Both the position numbers and the translations under genes were made by a program. A stretch of 20,931 nucleotides of DNA, from the IMG/VR virus record IMGVR_UViG_3300043464_001351, positions 1-20,931 of that record; one strand, 5' to 3'. Position 1 is the first letter of the stretch, and each line of letters begins with the position of its first letter. The notes below the pieces were generated by a model. The model saw only the letters and a program-made list of their open reading frames with translations, searched no databases and had not been told where the DNA came from. Positions 1-6,450 of this stretch are shown piece after piece. The DNA is from a virus.

Positions 1-242
1 GTATCCCCTATATTGCTATCATAGACAAATGTGGCGGTAAGAGGAACGTTCTGTATGTTTGCTACAGCAGACCAAGTTCCATCCTCTCTGCCATAAAGCT
101 CTCCATCTTCTGGGCCTTCCAAGAGAAAAGAATCAGCGGCAATTTTTCTGGTATTATTAGAATTGCCATCAACCGCAATAAAGTCCCCAGAATCTGGGGA
201 CGGTGCGGTTACTTCTAAATCTTTGATTCTTTTGTTGGCCAT
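1..242 (-). CDS. Tail-appendage protein, N-terminal part (partial, runs off the left edge)
   Basis: Eighty codons are visible from an ATG at 242, starting MANKRIKDLEVTAPSP; the rest lies outside the window. By eye about 47 of the first 75 residues match the start of the leucine-rich-repeat protein at 1528-2451, including KRIKDL, DFIAIDG, NNTRKIAAD, LYGR and TFVYD. The two genes therefore share an N-terminal module. Short N-terminal modules of this kind in phage fibre-like proteins usually attach the protein to the virion, so an anchor role is inferred. What follows the module is unknown. The start lies 5 bp after the stop of the 157-aa gene with an AAGGG stretch just upstream, so it is probably co-expressed with it. 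It is real coding sequence (conserved paralogue, open frame); exact function is uncertain. Confidence 0.8.
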   Translation of the reverse strand, partial: MANKRIKDLEVTAPSPDSGDFIAVDGNSNNTRKIAADSFLLEGPEDGELYGREDGTWSAVANIQNVPLTATFVYDSNIGD

Positions 243-247
243 AACCC

Positions 248-721
248 TTACAACAATTTACTTGCGGCGTCTTGCACGGTTTCTTCAAATCCAAACGGAG
301 CATTGGGCCAATCGTTGCGGGGTTCGGGATTGGCGGCGAATGCACCAAGAATGGCATCAAGCCACGAGCGGACGGCTGTGAGCTTGGCAGAAGTCTTGCC
401 AGCTTCGGCCAATTTACCCTCCAAATCCATCAATGTCACAAGACGTATGGCGGGATAGCCCTCGCGCTCAATATGCTTTTCGGCGGTGACAGCGGGTTTC
501 GGACGAGCGGCAATCAGTTGTTCGCGGTGCTCCGCCATAGTAACGAGTTCTCCATTTTTGTAAAAATAAAACACCTTGGGTTCGCTGGTTCGTCCAGCTT
601 GGACGGTTGCTGCTTGCTCGTCGGTAATTTCAACAACGGTTGCGCCTTCGGCTACGGCCTTGGGTTCTGTGTCGCTGATACGGTTAATTGCCCCTTTGGG
701 GCCGATAATTGCATATTTCAT
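248..721 (-). CDS. Hypothetical protein, 157 aa, in tail-appendage cassette
   Basis: Starts at ATG 721, inside the stop of the sulfotransferase gene (ATGA overlap), so it is probably translationally coupled. The N-terminus (MKYAIIGPKGAINRIS) looks beta-rich. The middle is charged and Ala/Glu/Lys-rich, and the C-terminal half (about residues 90-157) looks helical, with a tryptophan in SWLDAIL and a WPNAPFGFEETV stretch. There is no signal peptide or membrane segment. I do not recognise a family. Its place between a sulfotransferase and a fibre-like gene would suit a small virion protein or a fibre-assembly chaperone, but this is inference from position only. Confidence 0.75.
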   Translation of the reverse strand: MKYAIIGPKGAINRISDTEPKAVAEGATVVEITDEQAATVQAGRTSEPKVFYFYKNGELVTMAEHREQLIAARPKPAVTAEKHIEREGYPAIRLVTLMDLEGKLAEAGKTSAKLTAVRSWLDAILGAFAANPEPRNDWPNAPFGFEETVQDAASKLL

Positions 722-1518
722 AGTTCGTTAATCCATTTAAATGTTTGTGCCACTTGATCTGAAAGTTGTCTGCCAAGGATGTTTAGCCAGTCGGGTTCTA
801 CGGGTTCGACCTTGCTGCGGATTTCGTGGTCGCCGTAGGGCCAGCCAAGCTCATGCTCTTTAGTATATTGTTGCACATTATCAAAGTCATGGCGATCAAA
901 TTTTAATCCAAGATAATCCCAAATTTCTCCCATTGTTTCTGCGGGATTTCCCGTAAGAGATTCAAAGTGGACAAAATGAAGCTTGTCTTTGTAGCGGCGA
1001 ACGGCATCCGAAACGCGCTCTACGGCGATACCAAGCGGAGGCATTTGCAACCAGCCCTGTGCGCGTTTTTCCACCGTAGTCCAATTTTGCGGGGACTGTT
1101 TTTCAACTCCCGTAAAGGGAAAGGGATGGCTTCGCCATTTCTTCTCCAAAGAGCAAAGAATGCCGCGCATGTCGCGGACAGGAACCAAAACTTTTGCGTT
1201 GGGCCAGATGGCAAAGAGCATATCCAAGTGACCAACCCAGCTACGGCACTTGTCAGCCACAATCGGGCGGTCGGTCAAACGATTGAATGCATTTTCGCAT
1301 CCGCCCTTGACGTAATCGTAGAACAAGGTTTCACCATCCTTTGGATTCGGGATGGTCTTGAACTCCTCGGTCGCGGAGAACTGACGAGCGATGTAGCCGA
1401 TTTCATGGAGGCCGCTTGTTGCGGTGGAATGGACTTCGGGATTTTGCGCGAGAAGGTTCATTAAAAGTGTTGAACCGCTGCGCGGCAGACCCGATACGAA
1501 GTGAATGGTTTTACTCAT
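718..1518 (-). CDS. PAPS-dependent sulfotransferase
   Basis: 266 aa, ATG at 1518. Residues 10-17 (GLPRSGST) match the 5'-phosphosulfate-binding loop of PAPS-dependent sulfotransferases, followed by the usual LLMNLLAQNP helix. Residues 114-123 (VRDMRGILCS) match the 3'-phosphate-binding motif, with R115 and S123 in the expected places. HFESL at 184-188 followed by a DYLGL segment is the usual C-terminal pattern. These enzymes transfer sulfate from PAPS to hydroxyls or amines of glycans, proteins or small molecules. The acceptor cannot be read here. There is no signal peptide or transmembrane segment, so it should act in the cytoplasm of the infected cell. The length fits a complete catalytic domain. 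It sits between two paralogous appendage genes and overlaps the downstream gene by 4 bp, so a surface or virion target is plausible. Confidence 0.88.
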   Translation of the reverse strand: MSKTIHFVSGLPRSGSTLLMNLLAQNPEVHSTATSGLHEIGYIARQFSATEEFKTIPNPKDGETLFYDYVKGGCENAFNRLTDRPIVADKCRSWVGHLDMLFAIWPNAKVLVPVRDMRGILCSLEKKWRSHPFPFTGVEKQSPQNWTTVEKRAQGWLQMPPLGIAVERVSDAVRRYKDKLHFVHFESLTGNPAETMGEIWDYLGLKFDRHDFDNVQQYTKEHELGWPYGDHEIRSKVEPVEPDWLNILGRQLSDQVAQTFKWINEL

Positions 1519-1527
1519 AGCCCACGA

Positions 1528-2451
1528 TTATGGAACATTTGGATAGTTTGTCCACACGGAAACTGTGACGTTGGCTCCGCCAACACTTTGCCCCGCGCCC
1601 AAGGTGTAGCCCGTGGCGTCTGGGCCGATATAGATGTTGTCGATATTTGATGCGTACATGAAAGCATTAACTGCCACTTGTCCTATGGGTTGGTTGAGGT
1701 AGGCTGCTGTTAAGAAAAGGCAATTGCTGAACGCATAATCACCAATGGAGGTAACGGAATTGCCGATGGTTAGATTTCCTGTGAAGCCGTTGCAGTTGCC
1801 GAACGCATAATTGCCAATAGAGGTGACGGAATTGGGGATGATTAGGTTGCCTGTGAAGCCAGAGCAGTTACTGAACGCATAACTGCCAATGGAGGTAACG
1901 GAATTGGGGATGGTTAGATTTCCTGTGAAGCCGTTGCAGTTGCCGAACGCATAATTGCCAATTATGGTAACAGAATTTGGAATGGTTAGATTTCCTGTGA
2001 AGCCGTTGCAGTTGCCGAATGCGCCATCGCCAATTATGGTAACAGAATTTGGAATGACCAAATTACCTGTTAAGCCATTGCAGGAGTAAAACGCATAGCT
2101 TCCAATGGATGTGGCAGAATTGCCGATAGATAGTTGAGTCAAGTCACTATTGCTGTAGCCGAATCCCAAGCTTTGCCAATCATTAGGAATGTTGCCAACA
2201 ATGAATTGTGTGGTTTCAGCCGTGCCGTCATAGACAAAGGTTGGGACAATCGGAATGTCATCAGGGCTTGCGGCCTCTTCCCATGCTCCATCCTGACGGC
2301 CATAAAGTGTTCCATCGCTGGGGGCATCCTGCAAAAATGTATCTGCCGCAATCTTGCGCGTGTTGTTGGTTGCTCCGTCAATAGCAATAAAATCATCATT
2401 TGCTGGTGATGTTGCTGTTGCTGCTAAATCTTTAATTCGTTTGTCGGCCAT
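1528..2451 (-). CDS. Tail-appendage protein with BspA-type leucine-rich repeats
   Basis: 307 aa, ATG at 2451, preceded by AAGGAG seven bases upstream. Residues 1-75 are the module shared with the partial gene at the left edge. Residues 112-255 form about six 24-aa repeats of the form SVTxIGxYAFxNCxGFTGNLTIPN, which matches BspA/TpLRR-type leucine-rich repeats (LRR_5). Such repeats form curved solenoids that bind proteins or extracellular matrix. The C-terminal 50 residues (YLNQPIGQVAVNAF onward) look like a beta cap. No signal peptide is present, so a virion role is favoured over a secreted adhesin: N-terminal anchor, LRR receptor-binding part. A structural role rather than receptor binding cannot be excluded. 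Confidence 0.87.
   Translation of the reverse strand: MADKRIKDLAATATSPANDDFIAIDGATNNTRKIAADTFLQDAPSDGTLYGRQDGAWEEAASPDDIPIVPTFVYDGTAETTQFIVGNIPNDWQSLGFGYSNSDLTQLSIGNSATSIGSYAFYSCNGLTGNLVIPNSVTIIGDGAFGNCNGFTGNLTIPNSVTIIGNYAFGNCNGFTGNLTIPNSVTSIGSYAFSNCSGFTGNLIIPNSVTSIGNYAFGNCNGFTGNLTIGNSVTSIGDYAFSNCLFLTAAYLNQPIGQVAVNAFMYASNIDNIYIGPDATGYTLGAGQSVGGANVTVSVWTNYPNVP
1687..2118 (-). repeat. Tandem 72-bp repeats encoding LRR units
   Basis: About six 72-bp (24-codon) units in tandem inside the LRR gene. The middle copies are nearly identical at DNA level around the block coding GFTGNLTIPNS. Such near-identity allows copy-number change by recombination and can also collapse in short-read assembly. Confidence 0.9.
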
Positions 2452-2462
2452 AATATTTCTCC

Positions 2463-2978
2463 TTATGCGTAAATCAGTTTTGCGGAGCCTTCTCCATCAT
2501 CGTATAAAAGATCACCAACATCAACGCTATCGTTGTATTCGATGAAGAATGTTTCTGTTGGAACTGGCGGTGGTGGTGTTCCGCCGTTTAGTTCAACCAA
2601 AAGAGCCAATTGAATTCTAATTGGAAGATCAATGTAATATGCAAGAAATTGGGAAATGTTTTGATCTCCGTAGGTTGCTCCGAGAATCCAGCCTAAAGCT
2701 TGTTTTTCTGCCCAATCGTAATGAACGTTAGTATCTCCAGAAATTGCGTTGTAAATATCGCTCCAGACATATTGCTTGGGAAGAGAGATGTAATCGACTT
2801 CCGCCCTTGGGCATCCGTAAGCTACTGCAATCTTTGCAAGAAGGTATCGCTCTGGGAGTGTTGCATAGTCGCCAGTTTCGCCAAACCCTTGAACACCAAT
2901 AAGCCACCGCGCAAAAATCTCCCTTTTGGGGAGCGATGCGTTGATGGCTACTTGGTCATTTAGGTTCGGAATTGGCAT
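2463..2978 (-). CDS. Hypothetical protein, 171 aa
   Basis: ATG at 2978, 9 bp after the stop of the 79-aa gene, with only a weak SD-like GGTAAG. Residues 1-130 look mainly helical. Related aromatic segments occur around LPERYLLAKIAVAYG and LPKQYVWSDIYNAI, hinting at an internal repeat. A proline linker (TPPPPVP, about residues 134-140) separates this from a short acidic C-terminus (VDVGDLLYDDGEG). No transmembrane segment. I do not recognise a family. Its position between the capsid gene and the LRR appendage gene makes a head-completion, neck or tail role plausible. The stop codon is embedded in the SD of the LRR gene (TAAGGAG), suggesting coupled translation. Confidence 0.75.
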   Translation of the reverse strand: MPIPNLNDQVAINASLPKREIFARWLIGVQGFGETGDYATLPERYLLAKIAVAYGCPRAEVDYISLPKQYVWSDIYNAISGDTNVHYDWAEKQALGWILGATYGDQNISQFLAYYIDLPIRIQLALLVELNGGTPPPPVPTETFFIEYNDSVDVGDLLYDDGEGSAKLIYA

Positions 2979-2987
2979 CTTACCAGA

Positions 2988-3227
2988 TTAGGCCATGCCC
3001 ATAATGCGCTCGCCCATGTTGCCCATAGCGGCAACTTCTTCCATGTCTTCCTCTTCCATGTCTTCTGCGTCTTCCGTCTCGGCATCTTCAGCCGCAATTT
3101 CAACGCCAGCAATCATGGTCGGAACAAGCATGTCGCCTTCAAGACGAATGGTCACAAGCTCATCAAATGTATCGCCGTCAGCAACGCCTTCAGGCAATGT
3201 GTATCCTTCGGGAATTTTAATTTTCAT
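2988..3227 (-). CDS. Small acidic protein, 79 aa, after the capsid gene
   Basis: ATG at 3227 with GAGGAG eleven bases upstream. The N-terminal half (MKIKIPEGYTLPEGVADGDTFDELV) looks like a small beta domain. The C-terminal half is very acidic (EDAETEDAEDMEEEDMEE) and ends in a Met/Gly-rich tail. It is soluble, without a membrane segment. No family is recognised. The position next to the capsid gene suggests a small virion, decoration or assembly protein, but this is inference. The SD lies in the outer stem of a hairpin that follows the capsid stop, so translation is probably kept below that of the capsid. Confidence 0.75.
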   Translation of the reverse strand: MKIKIPEGYTLPEGVADGDTFDELVTIRLEGDMLVPTMIAGVEIAAEDAETEDAEDMEEEDMEEVAAMGNMGERIMGMA

Positions 3228-3238
3228 AATAGTTATTT

Positions 3239-3291
3239 CTCCTCATAGAGCTTGCCATAAATTTTACTCTATGGCAAGCCTTGATGAGAGG
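3239..3291 (-). promoter_or_regulatory. Long hairpin after the capsid gene that can sequester the next SD
   Basis: Reading the minus strand, a perfect 10-bp stem GCTTGCCATA/TATGGCAAGC (3270-3279 with 3250-3259) closes a 10-nt loop. Outside it, CTCAT pairs with ATGAG (3284-3288 with 3242-3246), extended by imperfect pairs. The outer arm contains GAGGAG (3239-3244), the SD of the 79-aa gene. It begins 10 bases after the capsid stop. No T-run follows, so it is not a standard intrinsic terminator. A role as mRNA 3' stabiliser and translational brake is inferred. Confidence 0.65.
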
Positions 3292-3301
3292 AACCTAACT
3301 A

Positions 3302-4522
3302 TCAGGAAAGGTATCCGTAGCCGCTACCAGCAGGGCAAGCAACCAGATCGTTTGCCAAGTTGCAACGGAGGTGGAGGATGTAGTATCCCCACTGAGGGAA
3401 CACTTGCTTGACGGCACTCGCCATCTTCGCTCTCCAGTAACCGCTGTTCTTGTCGGGGTTGCAGGTCTTGTCGTATTCGTTGATCCATTTGAAGTCGCCG
3501 CGATAATTCTGAGCGTCATAGACCAATTTGCCGACTTTGACGTTAGTGCTAGGAACAAGCCATTCAGCCGCTTTCGGGTGGAACACAACCGTAGTGGTGT
3601 ATTTCGCCGTCTTGTAGGCCGGGTTGATGACATACTTGGTTCCCTTGGTTGCGCCAGTGGCAACATAAGCCGGAACTTCGGTATAACCGCCAGCACCGTC
3701 ATCATTGAAGCGTTTCGGGAACGGACGGCTGTGGAACACAAAGCCACCATAGCTCTTGCGGGGCAGGAGCGAGGAGCCGTTTGCGCCAAGCAGATCATTC
3801 ACACGATCACTCCAACGGATGTCCTGACGAACATCGTCCTGAAGCTTGATAAGATTCTCAATCGTGGCGCGTTCAGCGAACACGTTGAAAACAGGTGAAC
3901 CATCATCGGTAACAGCATCGCCGTCATCGCCAGCGTTGTCCTGATAGAGATTGTCGTAGATCGAACGCAGCACTCCCGGCGTCAAAACGCTGGTCGGGGC
4001 GGTCGAAGGGAACGCAGTGTCATCTTCAGGCAAACCGGGGGCAACAACCATCTTGTGCTCCGAGATGTCGAAATAGTCTTGATCGTAACGCTCAATCCAC
4101 TCAACGTTCACGTTGTCGGCAAGGATTTTGATGTAGTTGTTAACATCGTCCACGGGGAACGCGGAGGTGCGAACATCTTCCAAGCAAATCCAATCCGACT
4201 CAATGGCCTGATGGCGGAGTTTGAAGGTTTTCTGATCGAATGCATAGCCAACCTTTTTGACGGGCGGCAAACAGGCGTTGTCTTGACCGCTAACGGTCGA
4301 AATACCAACATCTTCCCAACCAGAGCCAGTGGCTTTGGTGCGTTGGGCAATCGTGTTGGTGATAACCGCGCCCATGTTGTCAGGGAAAGCGGACTGCGAG
4401 ACAAAACGCAGATACGGGTCTTTATAGAGGCCAAGACGATGAGTGCCAAGGGCAATACGTCCGGTTTCTCTCTGGAAGTTATCATTGATAGCTTCGCAAG
4501 TGAGTCCAGTAGGGGCTGACAT
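3302..4522 (-). CDS. Probable major capsid protein
   Basis: 406 aa, ATG at 4522, with AGGAGA about ten bases upstream. It is called capsid by context and character: it follows the scaffold-like gene and portal in the usual head-gene order, has its own promoter, a strong SD and a terminator just upstream, and its length is normal for HK97-fold capsid proteins. Its coding sequence is visibly richer in C/G-ending codons than the neighbours, as expected of a highly expressed gene. The protein is soluble and mixed alpha/beta without a signal peptide. A long acidic helix-like stretch (about residues 120-160, containing VDDVNNYIKILADNV) could be the spine helix. I see no diagnostic motif, so the family assignment is inference. 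An alternative is another abundant head protein. Confidence 0.75.
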   Translation of the reverse strand: MSAPTGLTCEAINDNFQRETGRIALGTHRLGLYKDPYLRFVSQSAFPDNMGAVITNTIAQRTKATGSGWEDVGISTVSGQDNACLPPVKKVGYAFDQKTFKLRHQAIESDWICLEDVRTSAFPVDDVNNYIKILADNVNVEWIERYDQDYFDISEHKMVVAPGLPEDDTAFPSTAPTSVLTPGVLRSIYDNLYQDNAGDDGDAVTDDGSPVFNVFAERATIENLIKLQDDVRQDIRWSDRVNDLLGANGSSLLPRKSYGGFVFHSRPFPKRFNDDGAGGYTEVPAYVATGATKGTKYVINPAYKTAKYTTTVVFHPKAAEWLVPSTNVKVGKLVYDAQNYRGDFKWINEYDKTCNPDKNSGYWRAKMASAVKQVFPQWGYYILHLRCNLANDLVACPAGSGYGYLS

Positions 4523-4697
4523 AATATTAAATTCTCCTATTTAATCTAATTTTGTTTTTGCATTAAGTCTTAAATAATGCACACGCATTATCTGACCGCT
4601 TGCGATTTTTCCCATGCTGCGGTGGGTATAGACAGCTATTAGTTTTAGGAGGCGATGTCGCTCACCAACCAGCGTCCGTGACCAATTCGGCTAAGTC
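4523..4697 (-). other. Structured 5' leader of the capsid transcript
   Basis: About 175 nt lie between the inferred start site of the capsid promoter and the capsid ATG, with no credible ORF. Structures visible on the minus strand are a 7-bp hairpin ATAATGC/GCATTAT with loop GTGT (4574-4591), an overlapping alternative hairpin GCATTA/TAATGC (4560-4580) that uses the same bases, and a hairpin around the SD (4526-4545). The promoter-proximal half (4610-4690) is GC-richer with several short possible stems, such as TCAC/GTGA. I do not recognise a known riboswitch class. Confidence 0.55.
4526..4545 (-). promoter_or_regulatory. Capsid SD displayed in a hairpin loop
   Basis: On the minus strand ATTAAAT, AGGAGA, ATTTAAT: a perfect 7-bp A/U stem with the Shine-Dalgarno hexamer as its six-base loop. 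The SD is about ten bases before the capsid ATG at 4522. The stem is weak, so it would present rather than block the SD, or melt easily. Confidence 0.65.
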
Positions 4698-4704
4698 ATA
4701 ATTG

Positions 4705-4733
4705 AATCTACTATAATGACAATGCCTTGTCAA
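4705..4733 (-). promoter_or_regulatory. Sigma70-type promoter for the capsid gene
   Basis: Minus strand: -35 TTGACA (4728-4733, consensus), 17-bp spacer, -10 TAGATT (4705-4710, four of six consensus). Predicted start is near 4697. It lies immediately downstream of the scaffold terminator, so the capsid block can be transcribed independently of the terL-portal-scaffold block. Confidence 0.65.
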
Positions 4734-4734
4734 C

Positions 4735-4770
4735 AAAAAAAGAAGAGCGAGATTTTACTCTCACTCCTCT
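4735..4770 (-). terminator. Rho-independent terminator after the scaffold-like gene
   Basis: Minus strand: a 12-bp stem (two G-U pairs) between 4759-4770 and 4741-4752, loop GTAAAA, followed by a run of seven T (4735-4741). It starts about 20 bases after the scaffold stop. This is the clearest intrinsic terminator in the window. Confidence 0.88.
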
Positions 4771-4790
4771 ATTGTGATTAGGGGGAAATA

Positions 4791-6110
4791 TTATCGTCCC
4801 AAAATAGACGCTCCAAAATTGGTTAGTCTTTTATCGTCAATATCTTCTTCAACATCGCTGTTGTCTGTAGTGGCGGTTCCAAGATTCGGAGAAGCACCAA
4901 CCAGACCCTCAATCTGTTTCTTGAGTTCGGCAATTTCGGCGTTTTTGCTTTCAGAAACTTTGGCCAATTGCGCCGAATAATGATTGATAGCAGACTCCAA
5001 GAATGGAACAACCGAAGCTTTGGCAAGAATTGCAGACCTGTCTTCAATGCTTAGTCGGTCTAGGTTTGTCTCTGCCGCCGTTTTCTTGGCAGTTCTAATG
5101 TGATTGTTCCAATCGTCTTGCCCGTCAATTTCTTTGAGGAAGTCATAGCGGTCTTCAAGCCCCGTCCAAGTTTGTGAAGTAAAGGCTTTCTGAAGGCGAA
5201 GATCGTTTTCAATAAACTCCTGCTCCTCTTGGGCGCGTCTTGCTCTTTCGTTTTCCACAAGGGATTCCGCATCTTTTTGAAAGCGTTCATGCTCGGACGC
5301 CAGATTGTGATACTTCTCCGTAAGCTTAACAACCTCAAGCTGCTCCATGCGCTTGAAGTCGCCAATAAGGTCTTCAAGACTGTCAGTGCGCTTGCGAATG
5401 TCGGGTTCCGTAACAGCTTGCCAGAGCTTGCCAAAATCGGCATCGTTGGCTTCTGCAATTGCGCGAAGATCACCCTGCAATCCGTTTAGCGGCTTTTTGA
5501 CCTTTTCAACATATTCTGGACTGCGCTCAAAGTTGGCTGTTTTAAGCTCTCTGCTGAGTTCTGCGATTTTTGTTTTGTAGTCTTCGATTTCCTTTTTGTA
5601 GTTTTCGGCTTCAAAGGAAGTCGTTGTTGAGGCGGCTTCTTTTGCGGCTTTAAGTTCCGCAACGAGCCTGTCCCTTTCTTCTCTCGCTTTTTTAAGCTCC
5701 GCTTTGTGCTCTTTCCAAGAAGCGAGTCCTTTTTCCGAATCATCGCCAGCGGGTTTATCTGCAACCTCTTTGTCGTTAAAATGGGGGTTGACAGGAAGAT
5801 CAGAGTCGGAAGCAGAAGAATCTTCAGTTTTGCTTTCGGTTTTTTCAGTAACTTTTTCAGTTTGTTTAGAAATGTCAACATCTTCAGTTTTTTTGGTTTT
5901 TTCTTCAACTTCTCTGGTTGGGGCTTTGGTTTTCTCTTCTTGCTTGGGCTGTTCTTTGGCCTCCGTTTTCTCAGCCGTTTTTTCTGGTTCTGGGGTTGCT
6001 GGCTGTTGCTCTGCAACGGGTTCGGGGGTGGCCTCTTGATTTCTACCAAGAACGGCTCCAGCGAAATCTGCTTCGCCAGTAAGTGCGCTATTAAGGATTG
6101 CGTTTGACAT
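4791..6110 (-). CDS. Scaffold-like head assembly protein
   Basis: 439 aa, ATG at 6110, 2 bp after the preceding stop. Residues 20-115 are disordered and made largely of Pro, Glu, Lys, Thr and Ser (PEPVAEQQPATPEPEKTAEK type). Residues about 130-205 are strongly helical with heptad-like charge patterns (KAREERDRLVAELKAAKEA), as are stretches around 245-290 and 370-410. Ends in a short C-terminal segment, LTNFGASILGR. Long coiled coil, low complexity and position between portal and capsid genes are typical of phage capsid scaffolding proteins, which template the procapsid and leave or are degraded. No protease domain is visible. The transcript ends at the terminator just downstream, separating it from the capsid gene. 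Function rests on composition and context, not on a motif. Confidence 0.8.
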   Translation of the reverse strand: MSNAILNSALTGEADFAGAVLGRNQEATPEPVAEQQPATPEPEKTAEKTEAKEQPKQEEKTKAPTREVEEKTKKTEDVDISKQTEKVTEKTESKTEDSSASDSDLPVNPHFNDKEVADKPAGDDSEKGLASWKEHKAELKKAREERDRLVAELKAAKEAASTTTSFEAENYKKEIEDYKTKIAELSRELKTANFERSPEYVEKVKKPLNGLQGDLRAIAEANDADFGKLWQAVTEPDIRKRTDSLEDLIGDFKRMEQLEVVKLTEKYHNLASEHERFQKDAESLVENERARRAQEEQEFIENDLRLQKAFTSQTWTGLEDRYDFLKEIDGQDDWNNHIRTAKKTAAETNLDRLSIEDRSAILAKASVVPFLESAINHYSAQLAKVSESKNAEIAELKKQIEGLVGASPNLGTATTDNSDVEEDIDDKRLTNFGASILGR

Positions 6111-6112
6111 GA

Positions 6113-6403
6113 TTATTTATTTTTTTCTGTAGTTATATGTGAGAAGGGTTCTGGAAGTTCTGTTTTCGGTTTGTTCTCCACTCTTCCATTAGCCAAAATT
6201 TCAACAAGGTCAAGAACTTCTTGTCCACCCTCGTAAAATCCACACGTCTTAATAAAGACTGGAGACAGGTCAAACCCTTGTGCAACTTGCCCAACCATAC
6301 GGCGGGGTCTTACCTTTTTGGCGATAATTCTCAAACCTTTGAGCATGTGCGGTTGCTCCCAAGTTTTCGCCCACTCACGAGCGTCTTGATCTGTCCATTC
6401 CAT
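6113..6403 (-). CDS. Hypothetical protein, 96 aa, between portal and scaffold genes
   Basis: ATG at 6403, stop 2 bp before the scaffold start. Small, charged, Trp-rich at the N-terminus (MEWTDQDAREWAKTWEQP), with a basic middle (KKVRPRRMVG) and an acidic helical segment (GGQEVLDLVEILANG). No membrane segment. Not recognised. Small genes between portal and scaffold in tailed phages often encode assembly or head-tail adaptors, but nothing here proves that. Its tight spacing on both sides supports it being a real gene of the head operon. Confidence 0.7.
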   Translation of the reverse strand: MEWTDQDAREWAKTWEQPHMLKGLRIIAKKVRPRRMVGQVAQGFDLSPVFIKTCGFYEGGQEVLDLVEILANGRVENKPKTELPEPFSHITTEKNK

Positions 6404-6450
6404 TTGTTCTTACTTGCTATATGAATCCAAGCGGCCTGTCCAGAATTATT

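Noticed and set aside
1687-2118. CRISPR-like repeat array
   Set aside because: Repeats are contiguous 72-bp coding units without spacers and translate to LRRs.
1528-2451. Diversity-generating retroelement target
   Set aside because: No reverse transcriptase and no template repeat with adenine-specific changes in the window.
3239-3291. Rho-independent terminator after the capsid gene
   Set aside because: No T-run follows the stem on the minus strand, and the next gene's SD is part of the outer stem; kept as a regulatory hairpin instead.
3295-4519. Antisense ORFs over the capsid gene
   Set aside because: Typical mirror frames of a gene with strong codon bias; no start signals or neighbours on that strand.
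4523-4697. Known riboswitch or tRNA in the capsid leader
   Set aside because: I could not match preQ1, glutamine or other familiar consensus sequences, and there is no cloverleaf or T-loop sequence.
5486-6107. Long antisense and frame-shifted ORFs over the scaffold gene (both strands)
   Set aside because: They are Lys/Pro- or Phe/Ser-rich shadows of the low-complexity Glu/Lys scaffold sequence, without RBS or family resemblance.
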